Shown here piece by piece: positions 50,648 through 58,989 of a DNA stretch of 64,000 bases. Position 1 is the stretch's first letter. Each line of letters begins with the position of its first letter. The notes below the pieces were generated by a model, which saw nothing but the letters and a program-made list of their open reading frames with translations, had not been told where the DNA came from and made no database searches. A program made the translations under genes and the position numbers. Source of the DNA: Proteiniphilum sp. X52 (lineage in GTDB: Bacteria > Bacteroidota > Bacteroidia > Bacteroidales > Dysgonomonadaceae); assembly GCF_003712195.1 (NCBI RefSeq), contig NZ_RDSD01000016.1, forward strand, positions 1 through 64,000, in the 5' to 3' direction.

Positions 50648-51397
50648 ATGTCATTGATTGACAAGATAGACAAAAACCGCCTTCCTGCCCACATTGCCAT
50701 CATCATGGATGGCAACGGTCGATGGGCAAAAACCAGAGGATTGGAGCGAGGCGAAGGACATAGAGAAGGAGTGAGTGCGATAAGAAGAGTCGTGGAGGCT
50801 GCATCGAAAGCGTCGATACAGTATCTCACGCTCTATGCCTTCTCCACAGAAAACTGGAGACGTCCCAGCGAAGAGGTGAGGGGATTGATGGATTTGATGG
50901 TGTATGCCGTCTCCAAGGAGACCGCCGATCTGAAGAAGAATGGGGTCCGGATCCGCTCCATCGGCGATATGGAGCGACTTCCCGAATATGCCCGCACCGC
51001 GCTGGAAGAATGTGTCAGAGAAACGGCAGGAGGAACAGGGCTTACTTTAGTGCTTGCTTTAAGTTACTCATCTAAATGGGAACTCACTACGGCTGCTAAA
51101 AAGATGGCCGCAGACGTGGTGAAAGGGGTTTTACAGGAAGGGGATATTGATGAAGGAACATTCAGCGGTTATCTCACCACCGGTGATATCCCTGATCCCG
51201 ACCTGCTGATAAGAACCGGAGGCGAGCAACGGATAAGCAATTTTTTGTTGTGGCAATGCGCCTATGCGGAATTTTATTTTACCGGCACTTTCTGGCCCGA
51301 TTTTGGGGAAGATGCTTTATACGAAGCAATTATCGAATATCAGAGGCGGGAAAGAAGATACGGCAAAACCAGTGAACAAATAGAGAGTGAACAATAA
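50648..51397 (+). CDS. uppS: Isoprenyl transferase (undecaprenyl diphosphate synthase)
   Basis: 249 residues from the ATG at 50648, chosen because the frame above it overlaps the DUF6089 gene. Builds the C55 lipid carrier for peptidoglycan and other wall polymers by adding isopentenyl units in cis. Motifs: HIAIIMDGNGRWAKTRGLER with catalytic Asp, EGVSAIRRVVEAA, LTLYAFSTENWRRP, and the C-terminal DLLIRTGGEQRISNFLLWQ with AEFYFT. Followed after 46 bp by bamA. Confidence 0.96.
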   Translation: MSLIDKIDKNRLPAHIAIIMDGNGRWAKTRGLERGEGHREGVSAIRRVVEAASKASIQYLTLYAFSTENWRRPSEEVRGLMDLMVYAVSKETADLKKNGVRIRSIGDMERLPEYARTALEECVRETAGGTGLTLVLALSYSSKWELTTAAKKMAADVVKGVLQEGDIDEGTFSGYLTTGDIPDPDLLIRTGGEQRISNFLLWQCAYAEFYFTGTFWPDFGEDALYEAIIEYQRRERRYGKTSEQIESEQ

Positions 51398-51443
51398 CAG
51401 TTCTCCACTGAAAAAGAGAGTCAGAGAAAAGAAAAATATCACA

Positions 51444-54104
51444 ATGTCGAAGAGAATAGCTTATTTACTTCTGTTATTTATCATGCTGTCGCAGTTTGTG
51501 TCAATGGCACAATCCAATGACACCATTCCCTCGTCTACTCCGAGTCCACCCACCGTGAACTATACGGCCACCCCAAAAAAATATTACATAGCCGATATCG
51601 ATGTTACGGGTGTGGAAGGCACCATGTATGAGGAGCAGAAGTTTACCCTCGTGGGTTTTTCGGGGTTGGCGAAAGGACAGCAGATACAAATCCCCGGTGA
51701 TGAACTATCCAATGTCGTCAAAAAATTCTGGCGGCACGGGCTCTTTTCAGATATAAAAATATTACAGACCCGGGTAGAGGGTGACAGCGTCTGGCTGGAG
51801 ATACGTCTGACCGACCGGCCGCGGGTAAGTGATATCCGCTATATCGGCATGAGGAAGGGTGAACAGGATGATATTGAGAAAAAATTAGGTGTTGTCAAAG
51901 GGAACCAGATCACTCCACCGCAGATATCCCGCGCGGAGATGATCATCAAAAGTTTCTTCTCGGAAAAAGGGTTCGGCGACGCGGAAGTGAGAATTATGCA
52001 GCGGCCTGATCCCGCACAAAAAAACCAGGTAATATTGGAAATTGAGGTCGATAAAAAGGAAAAGCTGAAGGTAAACAGAATCAATATCACGGGGAACGAA
52101 GCGCTTTCAGACCGCAAATTGAAATGGGCAATGAAGAAAACCAACGAGAAGGGAAAGCTGATCAACCTGTTCCGTTCCAAAAAATTTGTGGAAGACCTGT
52201 ATAAGGAAGACAAGAACAACCTCATCTGGAAATATCACGAAGAGGGGTACCGTGACGCGGAAATCATCAGTGACTCGGTTTACAAACATGACGAAAAAAC
52301 GGTAAACATAGATATTGTACTCGAAGAAGGGCCGTTGTACCATATCCGCTCCATCAATTGGGTGGGAAATACTCATTATCCCTCTTCTCAACTGGAACAA
52401 CTGCTGAATATGTCTTCAGGAGATGTCTATAACCAGAAGAAATTACAGGAAAGGCTGACCTCCGATGAAGACGCGGCAGTCAACCTCTACCAGAATAACG
52501 GTTATTTGTTCTCCCGCATAGATCCGGTGGAGATCAATATCGAAAACGATTCGGTAGACCTCGAACTCCGCGTGGTAGAAGGCCCCAAAGCCACGATCAA
52601 GCGGGTGATCATCCAGGGGAACGACCGCCTCTATGAAGATATCATCCGTCGTGAGCTGAGGACAAAACCGGGTACCGTATTCAGTAAAGAAGACCTCCTT
52701 CGTTCCGTACGTGAGATCGCGCAGACAGGACACTTCGATCCCGAAGCCCTCTCGGCCGACATCTCGGGGGGGATCAATCCCAATCCTGAGGACGGCACCG
52801 TGGATATTACTTATCCCTTAACATCAAAGGGGAACGACCAGGTAGAATTTTCAGCCGGATGGGGTGTGACAGGACTGGTAGGAAAACTCAGCTTACGTCT
52901 GAATAACTTCTCGCTGCAAAATCTGTTGAACCCCTCGATGCGCAGAGGTATCATCCCCCAGGGAGAGGGACAGACACTGGTGTTGAGCGCGCAGACCAAC
53001 GGACGCTATTATCAATCTTACCAGTTTCAGTTTATTGAACCCTGGTTTGGCGGGAAAAGGCCCAACAACCTATCATTCAGCGCCTACTATTCGAGAATGA
53101 CCGGGATGAACGAGCGGTATTACAGCCAGAACCTTTACAACAATCCCTATATGTATGGATATCCCTACTACGGTTACGGAAGTTATGGCGGCTATGGTAG
53201 TGGATATTACCAGGATGCGATGGAGTACAGCTACGACCCCAATCAGGTATTCAATATGGTGGGAGTTTCCATGGGATACGGAAAAAGGCTCGCATGGCCC
53301 GACGATTATTTTCAATTTATGGCGGAGTTAGGCTACCAACTCTACAGTTTGAAAAACTGGAGGTATAACTATTTTCCTTTCCAGACAGGGAATAGCAACA
53401 GTGTCACACTCGGCTTGACACTCTCGCGCATCTCTACCGACAGCCCTATCTACACACGGGTCGGCTCTCAATTCACTTTAAGCGTCAGCGCGACCCCTCC
53501 TTTCTCGTTGTGGGATGGCAACAACTACGCCGATATGGCTGACACCAACCCGGCAAAATACAGATGGAACGAATATCACAAATGGAAATTGAAAGTACGC
53601 ACTTTCACGCCGCTGACTCCATTGACCGTCAAAAGAACACCGGTAATGGCAACCAGGGCTGAGTTCGGCGTATTGGGGCACTACAACAAAAATAAACAGA
53701 CTCCTTTTGAAACATTCGATGTGGGTGGTGACGGAATGACGGGTTATACCACTACCTTCGCTACCGAAAACATAGCGTTGCGCGGATATGAAAACAACTC
53801 GATCGCGCAGCAGGCCCGCGCCTATACTCGTCTTGGACTGGAATTACGCTATCCGTTTATTCTGGAACCCAACTCCACTATCTATGGAGTGGCATTCCTC
53901 GAAGCGGGAAATGCGTGGTGGCAAGTCAAAGATATCAATCCTTTCGATCTGAAACGTTCCGCGGGTGTGGGAGCACGTATCTTCCTACCCATGATCGGAT
54001 TGATGGGAATCGACTGGGCTTATGGGTTCGACACAGTATACGGCCGTGGGACAAGAGAGAGAGGTGGCAGCCAATTCCACTTTATTATCGGACAGGAATT
54101 CTAA
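51444..54104 (+). CDS. bamA: Outer-membrane protein assembly factor BamA
   Basis: About 886 residues from the ATG at 51444; the frame above it (from 51387) runs into the uppS tail. Signal peptide MSKRIAYLLLLFIMLSQFVS. Five POTRA-type repeats occupy about residues 40-430 (for example YYIADIDVTGVEG, KVNRINITGNEALSDRKL, HIRSINWVGNTHYPSSQLEQ, TIKRVIIQGNDRLYEDII). The Omp85 barrel follows, ending RERGGSQFHFIIGQEF with C-terminal Phe. It inserts barrel proteins into the outer membrane. A loop near residues 560-590 is strikingly rich in Tyr and Gly. Followed by two ompH/skp chaperone genes. Confidence 0.95.
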   Translation: MSKRIAYLLLLFIMLSQFVSMAQSNDTIPSSTPSPPTVNYTATPKKYYIADIDVTGVEGTMYEEQKFTLVGFSGLAKGQQIQIPGDELSNVVKKFWRHGLFSDIKILQTRVEGDSVWLEIRLTDRPRVSDIRYIGMRKGEQDDIEKKLGVVKGNQITPPQISRAEMIIKSFFSEKGFGDAEVRIMQRPDPAQKNQVILEIEVDKKEKLKVNRINITGNEALSDRKLKWAMKKTNEKGKLINLFRSKKFVEDLYKEDKNNLIWKYHEEGYRDAEIISDSVYKHDEKTVNIDIVLEEGPLYHIRSINWVGNTHYPSSQLEQLLNMSSGDVYNQKKLQERLTSDEDAAVNLYQNNGYLFSRIDPVEINIENDSVDLELRVVEGPKATIKRVIIQGNDRLYEDIIRRELRTKPGTVFSKEDLLRSVREIAQTGHFDPEALSADISGGINPNPEDGTVDITYPLTSKGNDQVEFSAGWGVTGLVGKLSLRLNNFSLQNLLNPSMRRGIIPQGEGQTLVLSAQTNGRYYQSYQFQFIEPWFGGKRPNNLSFSAYYSRMTGMNERYYSQNLYNNPYMYGYPYYGYGSYGGYGSGYYQDAMEYSYDPNQVFNMVGVSMGYGKRLAWPDDYFQFMAELGYQLYSLKNWRYNYFPFQTGNSNSVTLGLTLSRISTDSPIYTRVGSQFTLSVSATPPFSLWDGNNYADMADTNPAKYRWNEYHKWKLKVRTFTPLTPLTVKRTPVMATRAEFGVLGHYNKNKQTPFETFDVGGDGMTGYTTTFATENIALRGYENNSIAQQARAYTRLGLELRYPFILEPNSTIYGVAFLEAGNAWWQVKDINPFDLKRSAGVGARIFLPMIGLMGIDWAYGFDTVYGRGTRERGGSQFHFIIGQEF

Positions 54105-54397
54105 TCCACTATCTGAAAAACGGAGGAGTGAAGTCACTGAAAAACTTGTCGTTCAGGGAGAATTTCAAACTGACCCGACAATGTTTAACATAATTTATTA
54201 AGATACCTGTAAACGTTTCACCTATCAGAGCGTCATTATATTCGGTAGTTATTCACATGCAGTGGCAATTCAGTTGGGATTCATAATTATTTGATGATAA
54301 CGCGGGAAATAGAGCGTAGCTGAACAATGAGAGCGAAGCAAACGAATAAAAACCAATAACCGATTTGTATAACGTATATGGCAAAAAATAAGATTAT
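54105..54397 (+). other. Gap between bamA and ompH, no convincing gene
   Basis: 293 bp. A 22-codon frame from a GTG at 54130, after a GGAGG, is possible but unsupported. TTGTCG near 54149 and CGACAA near 54176 could pair over a long loop. The right part is AT-rich with a GAGCG/AGCGAAGC-type word pair. I see no TAnnTTTG box with good spacing. Confidence 0.4.
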
Positions 54398-54913
54398 ATG
54401 AAGAAAACACTTTTTTTAATAGGGATATTCATGGCGATGGCAGTGGGGAGCACCTATGCTCAGCAGAGGTACGCACTGATAGATATGGAGTACATACTGA
54501 AAAGGATTCCCGCCTATGAAAGCGCCAACAAGCAACTCGAGTCATTCTCAAATCAGTGGCAGAGAGAAGTAGACAAAGAGGTGGAAACTGTCGACGCAAT
54601 GTATAAAAAGTATCAGGCTGATTTAGCGTTCCTGGCAGGAAATGAAAAAACCAAACGGGAAAACGAAATTGTGGCAAAAGAGAATGCCATCCAGGAACTC
54701 AGGAATAAATATTTCGGGCCTAAGGGTGAGTTATTCAAAAAGCAGGAAGAACTGATCAAGCCCATACAGGATGATATCTATGAAGCGGTCAAGGCAGTTT
54801 CCACCGAATCGGGCTATACTATCGTGGTAGACAGGGCTTCCGCTACTTCGATCATTTTTGCTTCTCCCAGCATTGATATCAGTGATCAGGTACTCTCAAG
54901 GTTAGGTTATTAA
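54398..54913 (+). CDS. OmpH/Skp family periplasmic chaperone (first copy)
   Basis: 171 residues. Signal peptide MKKTLFLIGIFMAMAVGSTY with cleavage near AQQ. The body is mostly a long coiled coil (about 40-130, rich in K, E and Q), bounded by the short beta segments RYALIDMEYILKRIPAYESA and GYTIVVDRASATSIIFASP typical of Skp. It holds unfolded outer-membrane proteins on the way to BamA, encoded just upstream. A paralogue follows directly. Confidence 0.92.
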   Translation: MKKTLFLIGIFMAMAVGSTYAQQRYALIDMEYILKRIPAYESANKQLESFSNQWQREVDKEVETVDAMYKKYQADLAFLAGNEKTKRENEIVAKENAIQELRNKYFGPKGELFKKQEELIKPIQDDIYEAVKAVSTESGYTIVVDRASATSIIFASPSIDISDQVLSRLGY

Positions 54914-54924
54914 AAAAAATAGAT

Positions 54925-54932
54925 TAACTTTG
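54925..54932 (+). promoter_or_regulatory. -7 box of the second ompH gene
   Basis: TAACTTTG matches TAnnTTTG and lies 11 bp after the first ompH stop, about 49 bp before the second start. The -33 region overlaps the end of the first gene and is not well conserved. Confidence 0.55.
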
Positions 54933-54980
54933 TAGCCGATTTTTTATCGAATTACCCACTAAAAAATAGAAATAGTAATC

Positions 54981-55487
54981 ATGTTAAAGAAATTATTGAT
55001 TTTGTGTATTGCTTTGGCTCCATTGGCAGCCATGGCCCAAGAAGTGAAAATCGCCACAGTAAATGTGCAGGAGATTTTTGCAGCTATGCCCGAACTTTCC
55101 GGCATTGAGAATCAACTTTCTAGCAAGCAGGATGAGATCAGAAAAAATATCCAGGCATTGCAAGATGAATACTCAAAGAAACTGGAAGAGTTTGAGAAGA
55201 GCCCGGCAGTATCTGAAGCAGGAAAACAAGACCAGCAAAAACAAATAATCCAGTTGGAGGAGAGATACCAGACTTATATGCAGAATGGGCAGCAGGAGTT
55301 GAATCAATTGCAACAGAAACTGCTTGAACCCATAAATAGAAAGATTTTTGATGCTATTAAAGCTGTAGGAGATGAAAACAAATACGCGTTTGTCTATGAT
55401 ATCTCCTCCATGCAATCACCCATCGTTTATTTTACCCCTTCGGCCGTGGATATTACACCGCAGGTAAAAACAAAACTGGGTCTCTGA
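54981..55487 (+). CDS. OmpH/Skp family periplasmic chaperone (second copy)
   Basis: 168 residues. Signal peptide MLKKLLILCIALAPLAAMAQ. Same layout as the copy before it: EVKIATVNVQEIFAAMPELS, a coiled-coil stalk (about 45-120), and YAFVYDISSMQSPIVYFTP. The two proteins diverge strongly, so the duplication is old. Tandem ompH genes after bamA are common in Bacteroidetes. Ends before a very strong hairpin terminator. Confidence 0.93.
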   Translation: MLKKLLILCIALAPLAAMAQEVKIATVNVQEIFAAMPELSGIENQLSSKQDEIRKNIQALQDEYSKKLEEFEKSPAVSEAGKQDQQKQIIQLEERYQTYMQNGQQELNQLQQKLLEPINRKIFDAIKAVGDENKYAFVYDISSMQSPIVYFTPSAVDITPQVKTKLGL

Positions 55488-55513
55488 TATAAAACGATTA
55501 ATAAGATAAATTC

Positions 55514-55561
55514 CCCAAAAGGAAAAGGGTTCCTCGCACGAGGAACCCTTTTCCTTTTGGG
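55514..55561. terminator. Perfect 23-bp bidirectional terminator
   Basis: The left arm (55514-55536, CCCAAAAGGAAAAGGG...) and right arm (55539-55561, ...CCCTTTTCCTTTTGGG) are perfectly complementary around a CA centre. It lies between the convergent ompH and Usp genes, 26 bp past one stop and 6 bp past the other. Confidence 0.93.
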
Positions 55562-55567
55562 TATAGT

Positions 55568-56713
55568 TTACATCCCCTTTATCACCAATAATGGTGTATC
55601 GGAATGGAATAACATCCGCCTTGCGATTCCGGGATTGAATATCCGCGCGAAAATATTACGCCGCGAACTCGACAAGGATATCATGTCAACATTGTGTGCC
55701 TCTGCAAACTTATCAAGTGCCTCTTCCAATCCCTCGTTCTGGTCGATCAACCTATATTCGATCTGAAGGTGCGGATAGAGGTCGGAAAACCGTTTCTGTA
55801 CGCCTGACAGTTTGATTTCGTTCCACACGTCCTCCTTCTTGGCGATATGGGCCAGATAGACTTTTACCGGATAAGGTCTCAGGAACTTCATCATGATATC
55901 GAACGCCTTAAACTCACGCTCTTGGAAGTTGGTAAGAAAAACAATCGTCTTCATTTCCGAAAGGCCCCTTATCTTGGCTCCTTCCGGAATAGCGAAAACA
56001 GGTGTCTTACATCCTTCCATCACTTCAGCGGTGACACTTCCAATAAGATCCAGTTCCTTGGCATTTTTTCCTCTTGTCCCCATCACGATAGCAGTGGGAC
56101 GCATCTTCTTAGAGTAGGAGATAATCTCCTCCTCAGGCAGACCTTCCACCAGGGCGGTCCGGTAAGACACCTCCGGTATTGATCCGGAAGCAATTCTGTT
56201 CTCAACCTTCTCCACCAGACTCTGCATCTCTCTTTCCGTCCTGTTTCTCACATCCTGAAACAGATCTTTATCTGTCGTCTGCAAGGTAAAAGTATCTCCA
56301 AAAGGAACAGATGCCGGATAAAAAGGAGTAAAGAAAGCATGGAGCAATTTTACTTTACAATCCAGATCACGTGCCAAACGAAATCCGAATTCACATGCAA
56401 CCAGGGAATAATCGGAAAAATCGACCGGAATGAGAATCTCTTTCTTTGTTTTATTCTGATCTTTCTCCTCCATGTTTGAGGTAAAATCCACCTCTTCAAT
56501 GATTTGGAGTGCTCTGGGAAGATCACTCTCATTGATGCGTACACGGACATTTCCTGGCACTACCGGATCGATCAGCTTTATACCGTGTATGACCGCCGGA
56601 ATTCCCTCTGACTCAAGGATCGATTTTAATATATGCGCTTTCTCATACGTATGGATGGCAACGGTAACCAGCTTTTCGTCGTATGAACTGCTGTTTTTTT
56701 CATCCTTTCCCAT
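55568..56713 (-). CDS. DUF2007 domain fused to tandem universal stress protein domains
   Basis: 381 residues, no signal peptide. Residues about 15-75 (LVTVAIHTYEKAHILKSILE, IPAVIHGIKLIDPV) form a DUF2007 putative signal-transducing domain. Two Usp domains follow. The first (about 90-245) has EILIPVDFSDYSLVACEFGF and the nucleotide-type loop IVMGTRGKNAKELDLIGSVTAEV. The second (about 255-380) has KTIVFLTNFQEREFKAF and a degenerate end (MISLSSSRRNIFARIFNPG). The fusion suggests that one module senses a ligand and the other binds nucleotide; unproven. Confidence 0.85.
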   Translation of the reverse strand: MGKDEKNSSSYDEKLVTVAIHTYEKAHILKSILESEGIPAVIHGIKLIDPVVPGNVRVRINESDLPRALQIIEEVDFTSNMEEKDQNKTKKEILIPVDFSDYSLVACEFGFRLARDLDCKVKLLHAFFTPFYPASVPFGDTFTLQTTDKDLFQDVRNRTEREMQSLVEKVENRIASGSIPEVSYRTALVEGLPEEEIISYSKKMRPTAIVMGTRGKNAKELDLIGSVTAEVMEGCKTPVFAIPEGAKIRGLSEMKTIVFLTNFQEREFKAFDIMMKFLRPYPVKVYLAHIAKKEDVWNEIKLSGVQKRFSDLYPHLQIEYRLIDQNEGLEEALDKFAEAHNVDMISLSSSRRNIFARIFNPGIARRMLFHSDTPLLVIKGM

Positions 56714-56768
56714 ACAATTATCATTTTTGGGGCATTGAAGGAACGGTTTTCTCCAATGCCAGTGTTTG

Positions 56769-57059
56769 TTATTGCTCCACTTCGTTTTGCACCGGATTGG
56801 GCTCAGGATAATCCTTCAGGCCAAGAATACTCAGTGCCTTATCGAAGATCGTAGTATCATCAAGGACCACAATGCCGCCATTGGGGCCCGGTTCAATATG
56901 TATTCCCACACTTCCGCCTTCCTTGTAATTGTACCCACCAAAATAATTCCTCACGGTTTCGGGTTTCATATCCAATTCCTCGGCTATCCGGTGGATACTA
57001 CCGTCAGGGAGTTTGTCTTTCAGCTCTCTCAACTCGTTAAAAGTGATTGTTCTTGCCAT
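56769..57059 (-). CDS. Small helix-turn-helix DNA-binding protein, Bacteroidetes type
   Basis: 96 residues. Residues about 5-40 (FNELRELKDKLPDGSIHRIAEELDMKPETVRNYFGG, in parts: SIHRIAEEL and DMKPETVRNYF) form a clear HTH with the recognition helix at PETVRNYFGG. A Gly-rich hairpin (NYKEGGSVGIHIEPGPNGG) and the short ending VVLDDTTIFDKALSILGLKD follow. This arrangement is conserved in Bacteroidetes, but no function is known to me. Confidence 0.75.
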   Translation of the reverse strand: MARTITFNELRELKDKLPDGSIHRIAEELDMKPETVRNYFGGYNYKEGGSVGIHIEPGPNGGIVVLDDTTIFDKALSILGLKDYPEPNPVQNEVEQ

Positions 57060-57195
57060 GGCTTTTTATTTTTTATATTAATACTACATTTTGGTAATCA
57101 ATTTATGCCATAAACATACACAAAAAAACAGAGAAACCCAATTTTTTGTGTGAAAATCTTTATGAAAATCTTCAGTCTCTATTGTTATAACATCT

Positions 57196-57894
57196 TCAAT
57201 GGGGTAAAGTTGCCAAAAAAGGGCTAAAAATAGTAATCATGACCAGATATAAAATGATAAAAGCGGCCAGTATCGTTCCCTCTTTCTTACCATAAGCGCT
57301 CTGTCTTCGGGATGAGGGAGGATGAACAATGGTTTTTCTCAACGCCGTGTAAATGCCATACAAGAGAAATGCCAGAAGGGTACCCACAATCATTCCAGCC
57401 AGGATATCGGAAATAAAATGCACTCCCAGGTAGATCCGGGTATAACTGTTGATCATGGCCCATAGCAATGTGCTGAGTGTGACCAAGCGGTTCCGGAATA
57501 CCAATGAGAGGAACACGGCCAGCCCGAAACTGTTGGTGGCATGTCCGGAAATAAAGCCGTATCTACCGCCTCTATAGCCATTCATAATATCCACCATATC
57601 CCTGAAATCGGGATGATGGGTAGGACGAAAACGCTCAAAAAAGGGTTTAAAAAACGAGGACGATATCTGATCTGTCGCCACAAACAAAAGAATGAAAAAA
57701 AGGGTGACAAGAATTGCCTCGTTCCGGCGCGCGCGGTGAAAAAAGAGAAAAAGGATAAAAAGGAACAGCGGGATCCAGATAAACCGACCACTGATTGTCC
57801 ACATCACATTATCCAAAAACAGCGAGTCGCTGCCATTCATGGCAAAAAAGAGATCGCGCTCCAAAGGGAGTAGACTCTCCACAAATTCTCTCAT
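57196..57894 (-). CDS. PAP2 family phosphatase, membrane-bound
   Basis: 232 residues with about five or six membrane segments. The three PAP2 signature motifs are present: KPFFERFRP (K-x6-RP), FISGHATNS (SGH) and TRIYLGVHFISD (the R...H...D motif, with Thr in place of the first Ser). The family dephosphorylates lipid phosphates such as undecaprenyl diphosphate or phosphatidic acid; the substrate is not decided by sequence. The last residues before the stop form an extra hydrophobic segment. uppS lies about 6 kb away on the other strand. Confidence 0.92.
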   Translation of the reverse strand: MREFVESLLPLERDLFFAMNGSDSLFLDNVMWTISGRFIWIPLFLFILFLFFHRARRNEAILVTLFFILLFVATDQISSSFFKPFFERFRPTHHPDFRDMVDIMNGYRGGRYGFISGHATNSFGLAVFLSLVFRNRLVTLSTLLWAMINSYTRIYLGVHFISDILAGMIVGTLLAFLLYGIYTALRKTIVHPPSSRRQSAYGKKEGTILAAFIILYLVMITIFSPFLATLPH

Positions 57895-57934
57895 ATTTAT
57901 TTAGAACTAAGAAATTAGAAATAAGAAGTTGGAT

Positions 57935-58891
57935 TTAAATGACTTCCACATCCTGTTGCTGTATCCAGCCTACGCTGCCATCGGGAATCTGAATTTCGAA
58001 CCAGTTGCCATCCCTGTTTCTGATCTTCACCTTGGTTCCTTCATGCAATTCAAAAAGTTGATTACTGCCGGTATCGGGCGAGGTATTGACTGTGGCCGCC
58101 CCCGCCATCACAATAGCGGCATCCCCGCGGGTACGTTCCCTCTTCTGACTAAAAGCAAAGATATTTGCCGCAATCATCAACAGGAACAGCGCGATACCTG
58201 CATAAAAGGCGGTTTTCCTCGCCCAAAGCAGGCGAATAAAAAGATACACGGCCGCACAAACCAGAAACAAGATGAAAAATATAATACCTGTGACAGCCCA
58301 TTGATTGGAGCTAAACAGATTCCTCACACCTCTGAACCAGTTTTCAAGAAAGAGATCGGCAGCCGTGTCGATACGATCTACGGTGCGGTTCCGGGCAAAC
58401 CGGAGGTTATGGCGGATATCACCATCACCGGGATCAAGAAGCAATGCCCTCTCGTAACAGAGGATCGCTTTTCCCAGTTGATTATCGCGGAAATAGGCGT
58501 TCCCAAGGTTATAATAGAGTTGCGCCGACACCCTGTCTTCAGCCATTTCCTGGGCAATAAGTTCCTCATAAAGCGTTATACTTTCCTTATAGTCCTGGGC
58601 ACGGTACGCCTGGGCGGCGGCCTCCCGCGCATCGTCCGATACCGCTGCCGAAGGGGTTGCCGCTGCCGTATTGGCTGTCCGCGGGAGAGTATCACCCACC
58701 ATCTCCTGTCCCATAGCCACCTCCGCACCACCACAAAGGATCAGTGTGAAAATCAACGTTTTCGTTAAGTAAGGACAGGACAACTGGCGCCAAGCTGAAA
58801 CCCACGACCCAAACTTGTTTGGATGGTGGTGAGCCGCCAAGGAAGCCGAATGTGGAAAACGGCGAATGAAATTGAATATATCCCGTATCAT
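57935..58891 (-). CDS. batE: BatE, TPR and SH3-like domain membrane protein
   Basis: 318 residues as called from the ATG at 58891. Domain order: TPR repeats (about 95-175, AYRAQDYKESITLYEELIA, YYNLGNAYFRDNQLGKAILCYERAL), two membrane segments (about 200-265) and a C-terminal bacterial SH3-like domain (ATVNTSPDTGSNQLFELHEGTKVKI). This is the BatE layout of the Bacteroides aerotolerance operon. The start is uncertain: the first 45 residues (SASLAAHHHPNKFGSW) are unlike a protein N-terminus and contain the CAAACTTGTTTG dyad, while a signal-peptide-like stretch (LTKTLIFTLILCGG, ending AMGQ) begins only near residue 42, so a TTG around 58776 may be the true start. Confidence 0.85.
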   Translation of the reverse strand: MIRDIFNFIRRFPHSASLAAHHHPNKFGSWVSAWRQLSCPYLTKTLIFTLILCGGAEVAMGQEMVGDTLPRTANTAAATPSAAVSDDAREAAAQAYRAQDYKESITLYEELIAQEMAEDRVSAQLYYNLGNAYFRDNQLGKAILCYERALLLDPGDGDIRHNLRFARNRTVDRIDTAADLFLENWFRGVRNLFSSNQWAVTGIIFFILFLVCAAVYLFIRLLWARKTAFYAGIALFLLMIAANIFAFSQKRERTRGDAAIVMAGAATVNTSPDTGSNQLFELHEGTKVKIRNRDGNWFEIQIPDGSVGWIQQQDVEVI

Positions 58892-58989
58892 ATTATATCT
58901 CTTCGATTTGCAAATTAACTGATTTCCAGATTAGCTGATCATAACCGCATCAACCCGTCATCACATCATCAAGCCATCAAATTATCACA
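58892..58989 (-). repeat. TGATG-type word repeat between batD and batE
   Basis: On the minus strand this gap is built of short words (GATGTGATAATTTGATGG, TTGATGATGTGATGACGG, TTGATGC). It is one of four similar low-complexity gaps in the window, each close to a start codon. Confidence 0.6.

Noticed and set aside
54130-54192. 22-codon GTG-start frame after bamA with a GGAGG
   Set aside because: Shine-Dalgarno sequences are weak evidence in Bacteroidota and the product matches nothing.
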